A stretch of DNA of 64,000 nt from Podaxis mareebaensis (Eukaryota; Basidiomycota; Agaricomycetes; Agaricales; Agaricaceae). The notes under the pieces are model-generated. The model worked only from the letters and a program-made list of their open reading frames with translations. It searched no databases and was not told the DNA's origin. The stretch covers positions 1-64,000 of the forward strand of contig JAEUWP010000039.1 in assembly GCA_018524725.1 (NCBI GenBank). The letters are read 5' to 3'. Position 1 is the first letter of the stretch. Every line of letters starts with the position of its first letter. This document shows, piece by piece, positions 45,873-57,972 of this stretch. The position numbers and the translations under genes were made by a program.

Positions 45873-48077
45873 ATGCCACCTACGTTCTCGTACAACTGGG
45901 ACACACCCGTTTACAAGGGACGGACTTCATACAGCACTGGCCTGTTTATCAACGGTCAGTTTGTCGATGGCGTCAAGAAACAAACCATTGAGTGAACTTC
46001 AATACTACTTACGCCACGAAGATCTACTTATCCAGTTCCTCTAGCGTCGTTAATCCAAGCAATGGGAAACTCATGGCCAAGATTGCAGAAGGCACCGAGG
46101 AAGACGTCAACATTGCCGTTGAAGCCGCTCGAAGAGCCTTCGATACTGTATGGGGACTGAATACTCCAGGAACTCAGAGAGCCCAGTATTTATGGAACTT
46201 GGCGAGCTTGATGGAACAACACCAAGATGAACTTGCCGCCATTGAGTCCCTGGATAATGGTGGGTCGTCCGAGTTGTGCTTCCCTTCAAACAGTACTCAT
46301 TGTCGCGCAGGGAAAACATTCAAGGATGCCAAAAACATCGACCTCACAGCTGCTATCAGTGTTCTGAAGTATTACGCCGGATGGGCAGACAAAGTCACTG
46401 GGCAGGTCTCAGAGGTACATGCAATAACCTGGATCACAAGAAATGGCTCACTGAAACGTCGAACATTCCTAGACAAACGAGGCTAAGCTCACTTATACCA
46501 GGCACGAACCGATCGGCGTTGTAGGTCAAATTATTCCCTGTAAGTGTATACTTGACCGGCACTTCGTGACCATCCTGACTCAACATCATCGCAGGGAACT
46601 TTCCAGGTACGTTCTCGTCGTAGACTCCCATGAAACACTGACCAACCTGCTCTCAGTTATGATGGTATCATGGAAGATAGCACCTGGTGAATACATCATT
46701 GTTCGAATCCAATAGTAATCCCCCCTAACCGCTTCTCAGCCCTCGCGACAGGGAATACAATTGTTTTGAAAGTACGGCCATTTACTAATTCACATGTGCC
46801 TTTTATTGAGTATCCCTGGACCAGCCATCGGAATTCACACCTCTGACTGCCCTTCGACTCTGCGAGTTGGTACAGGAAGCCGGCTTTCCACCTGATGTTC
46901 TCAACGTTGTTAATGGTTATGGGAACACCGTTGGAAACGCCATCAGCTCGCATATGAAGATTGACAAGGTCGCCTTCACGGGTAGCACTATTGTTGGTCG
47001 CAAAATCATGGAGAATGCAGCCAAGAGTAACCTCAAGAATGTGACGCTTGAATTGGGAGGGAAGAGCCCAAATATCATTTTCGACGATGCTGACTTAGAG
47101 CAGGCCGTTAACTGGGCCGCTCATGGAATATTGTACGTACACTACCGGTTTTGAACCGTGGTGATGGCGAGCTAAGGACCTGTTGCAGCTGGAATCAGGG
47201 CCAGACATGCTGTGCTGGTTCCCGTATCTTTGTTCAACAAGGCGTTTATGAGGATTTTCTTCGTCTTTTCACTCAGAAGGCTCGGTCCATCCGAATCGGA
47301 GACCCTTTCGCAGACGATACGGACCAGGGCCCCCAGGTATCCCAGGTCCAGTACGATGTCAGTCACTTTTTTTTTATATAACGAGATGAATAACATCTGA
47401 CGACGGAGATATTAGCGGATCATGGGATACATTACATCTGGCAAGGAATCTGGTGCTACCCTACATGCTGGCGGCTTGCGGTCCGGTAGCGAAGGTTATT
47501 TCATTGAACCCACTATTTTCACGAACACGAACCCGGATATGAAAATAGTTCGAGAAGAGATCTTCGGTCCTGTGGGGGTAGTCGTCAAATTCAAAGATGC
47601 TGCGGGTGAGCCGGACCCTTGAACACCTGGTGTTACTGCTCACTCAGCTTAATGTAGATGTTATCCGTCAGGCCAATGACACGAGTATGTACTGGTACCT
47701 GGCCTGCAAGATAATTTTCTCAACGCGTAGTATAGTGTATGGTCTAGCTGCTGCCATCTTCAGCCGTGACATCTCGCAAGCAATTGAGACGGCTCACAAA
47801 GTGCAAGCCGGAACTGTCTGGGTTCGTAGTCACATTATTTCCAGTGTTACATATGTGTAACTTACGTCAATTAGGTTAACTGCATTAATCAATTGCATCC
47901 GAACGTCCCGTTTGGGGGATTCAAACAGTCGGGTATTGGACGAGAGCTAGGCGAGTATGCCTTGGCGAAGTGAGTAGCTTTAATTTTTTTCGGTAACAAT
48001 AATTCACTGAACGCATACGCTCTTATAGTTACACTAATGTCAAAGCCGTTCATGTTAATCTTGGCGCGAAAATCTGA
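45873..48077 (+). CDS. Aldehyde dehydrogenase 1 of cluster
   Basis: Fourteen exons sum to 500 codons plus stop, starting [16 protein letters not shown]. The NAD(P)+-dependent fold is complete: [29 protein letters not shown], the catalytic-base segment LELGGKSPN, the nucleophile segment [11 protein letters not shown] (Cys303, aligned with Cys302 of mammalian ALDH2), EEIFGPV and [17 protein letters not shown]. Enzymes of this family oxidise aldehydes to acids; the exact substrate cannot be read from sequence. The exon encoding most of WNFP is only 12 nt (46,595-46,606). It lies on the opposite strand from the other three ALDH genes and is more divergent (LPG-type N-terminus [10 protein letters not shown]). 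No stop or frameshift remains after splicing, so it appears functional. Confidence 0.92.
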
Positions 48078-50033
48078 TTGTCCCGCCAAGTAGTCAGAAT
48101 ATGATTGATGATCAATATAGTTTATATTCGTTTACCAATGACTGTGGGCGCGTACTGCATTGATATAGGATGGCTTTCGACTGGGTGCCTACACAGCAGG
48201 ACAACTGAGCCACTGTCAACACTTTTGTGCCGCACCAAGTGAGGTGCGAACCTGGTGCGAATTCTTGTGCAGCGTGACAAGTCACGGGCCCCGGACCACT
48301 CAATGCGCGACTACACCACCAACCACCACGGCGCGAGACCAGAATCGTGCCAAGACTACGCCTCTACAGCGTTCGGACTCGCAATATCCCACCCACCTTC
48401 CCTCGAAGACGACTTCATGGCGAGACTGAAGGCATACGCATGGCAGTGACCCGTCAGCGTTCCTCCTTTCGCCTCGCAGCCCTGGATCTTGGCGAGCCCC
48501 CTGGCCTCCAACGACCACTCCCACTCACACATGCAGTCGTCTTCTGAGTACCCTCTCACTCGAGTACTACCATTCTATGTATTGACAGATTCAACGGAAT
48601 AGACGTTCTCCTTCCTTACCTTACCCGTCACGCACAAGCACTAGAGTGAGCACACCATGTCCGGATTGCCAAGAGCCACCACGGAACGGACATGTAGCGC
48701 TCTTTTCAGCACGGTATGACCTATCATCGTCAAGTGACAGTTATCCAATGGGTGCACATTTCCTATCCACATACATCCCCAAGATTTCAGGCTTCACTCC
48801 CAGGCGTGCTACTGTGAGTATCCATAGCAAGTCCGTATGAAATGATACTAATCCGCTATAGCGCTTCTACGTCAGGAGCTGGTTAGTGTACCCAAGTCCG
48901 AGTTCCATCCGATATGAAGATCCGACTTTCGCCCGGGGAAAAAAGTAGACAGGACCGTTATAACTCTCGAAGCGTCTCGCGCATAGATCTTCACATCAAC
49001 AGACCTTGTTTACCTTAGAGGATCTCGCCGCTCCGGCAATTGTGATGTCGACATGCTTCAGTGAAACTCTGACAAATATCATAGCTGATTGTGGCCAACA
49101 AAGTTGTTTCTACTATGACGTCCGATCCAATAATCATGGACCTAGAGTACTTTAGACGCAACAAGAAGTTTAGACTCGGGTGTATCGCCGTACTGCTCAG
49201 CTTCGAAGCCCTTCCATGTCAAAGGACTGGTCAAGCGGTGGCGGTCGAAGTATGTGTATCCATCTATTCCAACAGTTCAACCCTGCTGGGAGTCGCCTTA
49301 AACGACGAAGGTTAAGTATGCATTGTGGGGTAACCATAAGTGTGATGCTCAATTGTGGAGATGGTCACCCCTTTGCTAGGATTCAGTTAGGGTATGGGAT
49401 GTTGATAGCCTATTGTCTCTGACGCGACGTACTGGTCGGATTAACATAGCACACGTCGGAGCAGGGAGGCAGCTACCCGTGTGTTTGGAACATTGACTCG
49501 TGTTTCCACTGTCCAGATGGCCATACGCGACGACAATCAAGTCAGCTGAGGACCTCGGTCTAGGATTTCTTCGTTGATTCGTTGCTTCAATGTTTGACAC
49601 ATCGGATCAATTGGCATCGGATGTAGATGGGTTGACAGGCTTCCTGCATTACTTCATTGCTAAGAGCAGCATATCCTGGTGCTGTACTGACAGTTCACAT
49701 GTCCCAATTAATTCGTGCCTTCAACCATTTGAAGGAAATGTCACTCGTCATGGTGGCGCACTGCGCCTGTACTTTCGTGCTCCACCTTCTCGGCAGCGCA
49801 TCCATATGATCATGTCAACCACCCAGAATCCGTTGATCATTCTCAATGCCGACAGACAATTTTGTCAAATTTTTGTGTTATCTTCTAACGGAGGTGAAGA
49901 TGGAGTTGCTTGGGCCTGCTGTTGCATCGTCTGGATGATATTTAAGCTGGAGGTGCACTCACATTTGCATAACATACCCATCTTTCTCCCCGCTCCTCTT
50001 TTACTATATTCCTCACAGCACTCCGAGTCAGAA
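48078..50033. other. Intergenic region, 2 kb
   Basis: Short overlapping frames around 48,244-48,560 and 49,091-49,422 lack motifs or consistent splicing. No transposon ends found. The right end holds the promoter of the YqcI/YcgG-family gene. Confidence 0.5.
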
Positions 50034-51073
50034 ATGGAAGCCACTTTCACCAGTACTTCTTCCTACCTCTTTGGTGGCGCTCTTTTGGCGCTTGTTGCGC
50101 TTGTTACCTACGATAGGCTACCAGTTATCCTCAAGGAGTTGACTTCCCGGGCAGATGAAGCCAAGGTGGGTAATTCATAGTCGTGGCTACATTTTTGACC
50201 TTCAAACATTCCATTTTTAGACCACGATCGAAAGGAAGTTACCAATGTCCTCCTCCGCTCCTACCAAACCATTAACCCGGTACGAGTGCATTAATCAGAT
50301 CCATCCTCGACACCAATCGCCAATCTGCTCTTCATTATTTCAGTGCTCAGGTTACCGAGTTGTACCCCGAAGGCACCTGGCAGAGGAATGCATATGATGA
50401 CTACGTTCGGGTTCTACTCGACGAAGAACTCGTCTTCCCTTGCATCTATGCCACTAAGGGTTTCAAGGCCGACAATCAAGTCTACATCTTTATTGACTCC
50501 GACGATCTCTCCGATCCTAGGCACATTCGCCACCTCGCGGACGGTCTCTCCGATTACCTTCCCAAGGCCCGCTCCTTGGGCCCTAACACATCTCTCGTCC
50601 TCCTCGCCAAACAAAACCCCAACCCTCGCACTGTTGAAGAATACCAGTCACTCTTCTGGAAGCTCCTCGACGGCGTTGCTAAAATTGATAAGAAGCCCTG
50701 GCCTTCCAACATTCCCAGGACTATCGACGACGCCAAATGGTGCTTCTGCTTCGCAGGAGAACCATTCTTTACCGTCATCCAAACTCCCGCTCACCAACAG
50801 AGGAGGACGAGATATGCCAAGGGTGTCACCATTGTCTTCCAACCCAAATGGATTTTCGACATCCTGTTTAGCACTGATGCTAAGCGCGCTTCTGCTTTGT
50901 CCAAGGTTAGGGCGTTGCTGGCCAAATACGATCCCATCCCTGTTAGTCCTGACCTGAAAAACTATGGCGAACCCGACTCGAGGGAGTTCCAGCAATACTT
51001 CCTGATGGACGAGAACGTTTCGGCGACTACTCCTTACACAGAGCTGTCCGCTTCGACGGAACTCGAGGCTTAG
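50034..51073 (+). CDS. YqcI/YcgG family protein, membrane-anchored N-terminus
   Basis: Exons 50034-50165, 50221-50279 and 50344-51073 give 306 residues. An N-terminal hydrophobic segment (YLFGGALLALVALVTY, residues 11-26) may anchor it. The rest matches the YqcI/YcgG family as I know it: FPCIYATKGFK, fWKLLDGVAKID, the PWPSNIP motif, WCFCFAGEPFFTV, TPAHQQRRTRYAKG, FQPKWIFD and EFQQYFLMDE near the end. The family occurs in bacteria and fungi, is often described as heme-related or of unknown function, and its biochemical role is unsettled. I infer nothing beyond that. It sits between ALDH gene 1 and the minus-strand ALDH array with no evident functional link. Confidence 0.8.
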
Positions 51074-52268
51074 ATCAACCAATGAGTGACACCCGACTCA
51101 ATACCGAGCATTTGCTACATTGTTTAAAGCCGGCTTCTGTGTAGGCACTACAACCAAATACCACGACTATCACCAATGCAACCAATCACTTTAATGGCCA
51201 GTTCTGTATTTTTTATATGCACTATTATATGTGTAAAACTAGTCTACATGTAGTATGGAACGTAGATACAATTAGCTTGTACAAGTTGATTTCTCTCATT
51301 TTAACACTAGCTCGCCCCTGCCCAAGGCTTAACTGATTATTATCTAAGCATGAAGACGGGTGTGATGATGGCTAACTCTGCACTCTAACCTGCTCCCTTC
51401 TCATTCCAGTAACTTCAAGCACATAGTTGAAAGTGACCCGTCCGATTCCTGCAGGCCATGGCAAGTATCGGAGATACAGGCTAGCCTACATTGAATACAT
51501 CTCCCCAGCCTTCCTCACACAACTCCGTTTCTTGCCGATTTGACTTCCCTCTTTCTATTCAATCCGTTCGTCATGTGCCTACTCTTCCTGAAATCCTTTA
51601 GAGGCTCAAGATCCGAATTTGACTTCTGCAAAGGCTGGAGGAGGCAAGACGCGGCACCTAAGGACTGGATAGGTCTCCTGTGCCCGAATTCCCCTAAGGT
51701 TGTAGAAAATGCAGTCAGGCTATACATGAAATAGCACCGAATGGTATCTCTCGAGTCTCAGAGCGCCCGTATTTTATATCCATCGCCGATGACCTTGGGC
51801 GACGCACCACTTCCCATATTGAAACACTCCCTGCACGCACCTAAACCCTGGCACCATCTACGATATTCGTTCCTCGACTGGTCCCTCCGTCCTGTCATTG
51901 CACTCTATTCCTCTCCTCCTCTCCTCCTGGACTTAAGCCCCGCAGTCCACGAGCGCAATCGCTTCATATTCTGGTCGTGGAACTGGCTGTCATTTCAAGT
52001 TCATCAATAGCTTTTACAACTCAATGAACGATCCAGCCTCTGTTTTCTGGTCTCTCTCCCACGGTCAGCGTCTCTTTGTGGATAGAGGTGTCAAGAAGGT
52101 TGGCACGTCAAAAGGTCTGTGCGACTTCACTGATTGAGCTCAAGGATCTCTTCTGGCATGAGTTGCGAAACTTGTTACACGTTTCGGCACATTCAGTAAG
52201 TTGGGTACTTCGATGACTCTCGAAATGTGATGCTACTGTTACGTTACATGCCACCTGCTGGCGTGTGC
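51074..52268. other. Intergenic region
   Basis: 3' flanks of the YqcI/YcgG-family gene (plus) and ALDH gene 2 (minus). Small frames at 51,540-51,734 and 51,741-52,010 have no support. Confidence 0.5.
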
Positions 52269-54646
52269 CTACAGCTTTAGACCAATGTTGATATGGACAG
52301 CCTTGACTTGGGTGTAACTGGGACGACTTGTCAGTCCACTACGATAGAGCCAGAGAAGTTGACGCTCACGTATCCAAGGCATACTCGCCGTTTTCCCTTC
52401 CAATTCCAGATTGCTTGTATCCACCGAATGGAACATTGCGCTCAGAATTTTGTGTAGAGTTGACCTGGTAAAGTTAGCTCTCCTTACGTTGCAAAGACAT
52501 GAGGAAATAAGCTTACATAAATACTGCCAGCTTCCAAGTTATGCGCCATTCTGATTGCACGACTCACGTTTTGCGTCAAGACATTGGCAGCAAGTCCATA
52601 GGTCGTGTTGTTTGCCCATTCCGTGACCTCTGTCGCAGGTGTGTTGGTCTCTGTAGACTGTAGCTACGCGATCATGCTTACCTTCTTCGGTCTTGAACTT
52701 GACAACGGAGCAAACTGGGCCGAAAATCTCCTCTTGCATAATCTTCATGTCCGCTTTTGCATCCACGAAAATTGTTGGTTTGATGAAGTATCCTTGATCC
52801 CCATGCCTTTCACCTCCTACGTGGACTTTTGCACCCTCCTGCTTGCCTGAATTGATGTATCCCATGACACGCTATGGCACAGATCCGTTAGTTTGTAATC
52901 CCGATTTTCCTTCATGAAGTCGCAAACTCACTTCAAACTGGGTGCCGGACACTTGTGGACCGTGTTGGACACCTTGCTCGAATGGACCGCCGGTAGAAGC
53001 GGTGAGGGCTTGTGCAACTTTTGTGAATCCTTCCAGGAACTTATCATAGATGCCTTCCTGTACATAGATCCTGGAACCTGCAGTACACGCCTGGCCTGTT
53101 CATTCAGTTAGTTCTAGTTTCCTCATACAGCCTTAGATAGAATATCGTACCCATATTGAAGCTTCCCAGCAAGGATTAGCGGTTCAGTATAGAGAACTGA
53201 GAGGCTGAGGGATATATATACACACAAGATGCCAGATGAGGCCCATTTAATTGCCTGCTCGAGGTCGGCGTCATCGAAAATGATGGTCGGACTCTTTCCT
53301 CCAAGCTCCAGGGTAACCTTTTTCAAGTTTGATTCTGCGGATGCTTTCAGGATCTTGCGTCCAGTTAGCGTGCTTCCCGTGAAAGCGATCTTCATGATTT
53401 GAGGATGAGCGGACATCGCCGCGCCAACAGTACTTCCTATCCCAACGATGATGAGACTGGCAAATTTGTTTCCTAGTATCAGACATACCATATCCGTTAA
53501 CAATATTAACAACACCTGGTGGGAATCCAGCTTGGTTGATTAAGTCCGCCAAAAAGAGGGCCGTGAGAGGAGTGATCTCGGATGGCTGAGGAACCAGGTT
53601 AACAGGGTCAGATTTTCATTGTACGTCATCTTCTATACCTTCAAAACGACAGTGTTTCCTGTAGCTAGAGCAGGTCCGAGCTTCCATGATACCATACCCT
53701 ATCAAAGGTCAGATTTACTCTAAACCACTTGCCGACACCAAGACTCACGAGAGGGAAGTTCCAAGGTGTGATTGCGCCCTAGAACCAGCAATCAGTTCCT
53801 CATGCTCAGATTGTAAACGTCGAATACTTACAACAACACCATAAGGTTCGTGCCTTGTATAGGCCATCTTGTTCTCTGTCGTCTGCTTGAATGAGTACGG
53901 GAGCCCCGCAACTCGCCTCTAATTGATAACCAACCTCAATCGTCTTCCCATGTATTTTATCTGCCCATCCGGCATAATACCTCAAGGTGTTGATGGTAGA
54001 CCTGATATCCGCCATTTTGGCTACATTAAAGTGCTTCCCTGCAAGCACACATATATCAGTGTTTACTCAACTAAGGGATAGATGTACTTACCAACGTTTA
54101 GTGCCTCAAGCGCAGCCAGTTCGTTAGTGTGTTTCTCGACCAAGTCAGCGAGTTTCCCCAACAGCTTTCCTCGCTCGCTTCCCGGAACCTTCAACCCCCA
54201 TGCAGTCTTAAAGGCCTGTTGAGCGCGCTAGTTAAGTCACACAGAAATATAAAAGTGGGTTTGAAGACGTACCTTCCCAGCAGCCTCGACGGCAGCATCA
54301 ACGTCTTTGGATGTGCCACCAGCCACGGTGGTGATGACCTTTCCGTTCGCTGGAAAACGTTTTAGCATGGAATTCGTTCAACCAATGATTAAATAAACAA
54401 ACTTGGATCGACAACGCTGGGAGTTACTTGGTCAATGATATGGGGACCAGAAAGAGAGAACTCAACTCACTCTATGCGGTCTCCCCCGTCGATAGGATCG
54501 ACCCATTTTCCATTGATGAACAAACTACAATTTTGAGTAACTAGCCTCGATAACGCTTAATTTGAGGATGTAACTTACCCGGTGTTGACTGTGATTGATC
54601 CCTTGTAAAGGGCAGTGTCGAAGTGATGGGTGTAGCTCGCGGGCAT
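52269..54646 (-). CDS. Aldehyde dehydrogenase 2 of cluster
   Basis: Multi-exon gene starting [17 protein letters not shown] at 54,646 and ending [12 protein letters not shown] at 52,271. Checked pieces join in frame: [114 protein letters not shown] (catalytic-base segment), GQACTAGSR (nucleophile Cys), [14 protein letters not shown] and [15 protein letters not shown]. The family oxidises aldehydes with NAD(P)+. Introns are about 50 bp, including at VNGYG where gene 1 has none. No targeting peptide is evident, so it is probably cytosolic. It is the closest intact relative of the dead first exon at 59,292-59,363. Confidence 0.9.
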
Positions 54647-55019
54647 GGTCAATATGAATCGTTGAATATGGACGTCCACTCAAGACGGATGGATTTATAT
54701 ATCCAAAGCTATCTTAAGGTGGATCATCCATTCACCTAATTTCCTTGACGATTTGTAATACATTACGCTTCGCTCACACGGAGTTTCTTAATGGATTCCG
54801 AAGTCTACTCGGAAAAGGAGTTAAGTCATTCCCGGTGGACATTCTTGAAACGCCAATTAACATAAGGCTTCTTCCATAGAATTCGAATCACAAGAATAAC
54901 ATCACAACAGATCTAACTCCAAAGAGCAAGGAATAATGGACCATGTAGGGAGTGCTCACAGTATTTGTAACCGTTGCCGTCACACTTCACTACCCCGGCG
55001 GCCGAGAGAATTCTGTAGT
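54647..55019 (-). promoter_or_regulatory. ALDH gene 2 promoter region, conserved in duplicate
   Basis: A TATA element (ATATATAAAT on minus, about 54,692-54,701) lies about 50 bp upstream of the ATG. The sequence from 54,588 on, including GTGGATCATCCATTCACC and the Ser-independent spacer beyond, recurs at 59,292-59,700 with high identity. It also carries the 3' flank of ALDH gene 3. Confidence 0.6.
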
Positions 55020-57482
55020 TCACAACCTCTGACCAATGTTGATATGAACGGCCTTGACTTGGGTATACCTACACAAACGTGAGCTCGAGGCAAAAATGAA
55101 CACGAAGAGAACTCACGTTTCGAGAGCATACTCTCCTGCCTCCCTCCCAATACCCGACTGTTTATATCCGCCGAAAGGTACACTTATGTCACCGTTTTGT
55201 GCTGAATTCACCTGGAAAAATTGATTCAACACAAATCTGGTGGAAAACGTCGCCTTGGGGCTCCAAAGAGACTCACGAAAACACTCCCTGCCTCAAGGTT
55301 ATGTGCCATTCTGATCGCGCAACTCACGTTCTGAGTCAAGACGTTTGCCGCAAGTCCATAGGTTGTATCGTTCGCCCATTCGGTGACCTCTGGATGACAG
55401 AGATAAACCAGTCAGAACAATAAAACGCCTGAGCTCACCAAAGTCGTACCTTCCTCAGTCTTGAACTTGACAATCGAGCAAACAGGCCCGAAAATCTCCT
55501 CCCGCATAATTTTCATATCTGGCCTCGCATCAACAAAGATCGTTGGTTTGATGAAGTACCCTTGATCTCCGTATCGTTCGCCACCCATATGAACCTTTGC
55601 ACCGTCGGCCTTGCCAGATTCAATGTATCCCATGACACGCTGTCCGCGATTGATCAGGCCTCCCTTCCCAAAACAGTTCAAGCTGGAAGCTTGAAAGACG
55701 TACGTCGAACTGGATTTTTGATACTTGAGGTCCGTGTTGGGTCGTAGGTTCGAAGGGATTTCCAGTAGCTTGGGTGAGTTGTTCTGCCGCCTTGCTAAAC
55801 CCTTGGAGGAATTGGTCATATATACCCTCTTGGACATAGATCCTAGATCCCGCGATGCAAACTTGACCTACGAGTATGTGAGCCTCGAACGCTATCGCCT
55901 CAGATAATAGGAACCATACCCATGTTGAAGCTGAGGGATGTGAATGTCAGAATTCACGAACATGGCTCATTATGATCGACTTACAAGATACCCATGCTCG
56001 CCCACTTAATCGCTTGTTCCAAATCGGCATCGTCGAAGACGATTGTTGGGCTCTTGCCGCCAAGCTCCAGAGTCACGGCCTTCAGATTAGACTCCGCGGC
56101 TGCCTTCAGAATCTTCCGACCGGTGAGGGTGCTGCCAGTAAATGCGACCTTGGTAATCTTGGGGTGAGCTGAAATAGCTGCTCCAACGGTACCGCCTAAG
56201 ACATGAGTATAGCGTGGTTAGTTGTAGAATAGTGGGTGTGAGAGCGTGCTTACCGTAGCCATTGACAATATTGACAACACCAGGAGGGAATCCGGCTTGA
56301 TGAATGAGGTCGGTAAGTAGAAGGGCCGAAAGGGGAGTAATTTCTGAAGGCTACGAGGTCGTCAGATACACGGCACCATTTTATGGTCGAAACGTTTTAC
56401 TTTGAGAACAATGGTATTTCCTGTAGCGAGTGCAGGTCCAAGTTTCGAAGACATCATAACCTATTATATCCATAAGTACACAATCTCCCTAGGACGCTGT
56501 TCGCACACCAGAGGGAAATTCCATGGGATAATACCGCCCTGTCATTTCGCAATCAGGTCTATTACCATCGCCAAGCCACAAAACGTGTACCCACGACAAC
56601 ACCCCAAGGTTCATGCCTAGTATACGCCATCTTGTTCTCGTTCGTCTGGGACCCCAGTCAGGAAGGGGCAAACCAAAGAGGCACAGCTGACCAAGAGCAC
56701 ACCTCAATGGTCTTTCCATGGACTTTATCAGCCCACCCAGCGTAGTACCTAAACATCGCAATAGCGCTTCCAACGTCAGCCATCTTGGCTATGTGGTAGC
56801 CCTTGCCTGCACGCAACATCGAAGTCCGTAACGCGATCCAGCTATTCTTTAGACATTAAACCACTGACCAACATTGAGAGCCTCCAGCGCAGCAAGCTCG
56901 TCATAGCGCTTCTCCATAAGCTCAACCAGCTTGTACAAGAGCTTTCCCCGCTCAGATCCCGGAACTTTGAGTCCCCAACTCATCTTAAACGCCTGCCTCA
57001 CCACGTCAATTTTCCTGGAAACCCCGACGATTCGTGATAAGAAGCACCTTCTGAGCAGCCTCAACAGCAATGTCGACATCCTTCGACGTTCCTCCCGCAA
57101 CGGCGCATACGAGCTTCCCGGTAGCTATTTGCCGATGCCACGTTGGTGGGTTTGAAGGAAGCCATGGCGATGGGGGCTCGAATAGTACGTACAAGGATCA
57201 ACGACCCTGGGAGTAGGAATTAACCAATCAGTCTATCATTCAGTTCCAATGACGATGGATGACTCACTCAATTTTGTCTCCGCCGCCTACGGGATCGACC
57301 CACTGCCCGTTGATGTACAACCTGCTCACCGAAAGAATGAGCCCACCCCGATCCCGAAAAAAAAAATGAAAAGAAAACCGCAGCTGTAAGCCTGTACGAT
57401 ACTACCCCACTTACCCAATGTTAATCGTAACCGATCCCTTGAAAGTGGGCGTATCGAATTCGTGCGTGTAAGTCGTGGGCAT
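55020..57482 (-). CDS. Aldehyde dehydrogenase 3 of cluster
   Basis: Starts [17 protein letters not shown] at 57,482 and ends [12 protein letters not shown] at 55,022. Spliced parts include [78 protein letters not shown], the nucleophile segment [17 protein letters not shown] then [31 protein letters not shown] and [20 protein letters not shown]. One exon before the nucleophile is only 11 nt (CTTCAACATGG on minus, about 55,920-55,930). It is near-identical to gene 4 over exons and most introns. TATA-like AGTATATAAT lies about 50 bp upstream. No inactivating change was found in the parts traced. The substrate is unknown. Confidence 0.9.
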
Positions 57483-57972
57483 GATGGAGAGAAGGAAACC
57501 GTCTAAACTTCGTATCCACCAGGATTCCGTATTATATACTTCCCCTCCACACGCATGCTATAATCTTGTGTAATCGGGATACCAGCATACGGCATGACCT
57601 CAAATGATCAGATCCCATGAGCATCTTGTCAAAGTATCAGGTTCGCATAGAGAACCAAAGAGAAAGTTAATGCCCATCTCCATCAGAGACCGTTAAATCT
57701 AATTTCGATCGCTTCCTAAATGGCAATAGACCACTTGAGATTAGATTTTGGTTACAAATCTGCGTTCGCAGGCGTTATACTTTTCCCTCGCAGGACTGAA
57801 ATCAACCGCTTGGTAAGGTAACTGAGAACCTAAGGAATTTATCAGAAGTAACATGCCGGGAAAAACTATAAGATCACAACTTCTCCGGAATTCCCCCTCC
57901 AGTAGGCACATATAACTTACGTAATTATCCGTTGACTGCCAATTGAGCAATATTGATGCTGTACGTTAATCT
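57483..57972 (-). promoter_or_regulatory. ALDH gene 3 upstream region
   Basis: Homologous to 62,202-62,640 upstream of gene 4: shared TATA (57,531-57,540), CTCCACACGCATGCTATAAT and GACCTCAAATG. The homology is broken at 57,972 by the inverted-repeat element and resumes at 59,134. Confidence 0.6.

Noticed and set aside
48244..48559. Overlapping open frames in several phases
   Set aside because: Multiple frames open at once in GC-rich DNA with no motif; typical of chance.
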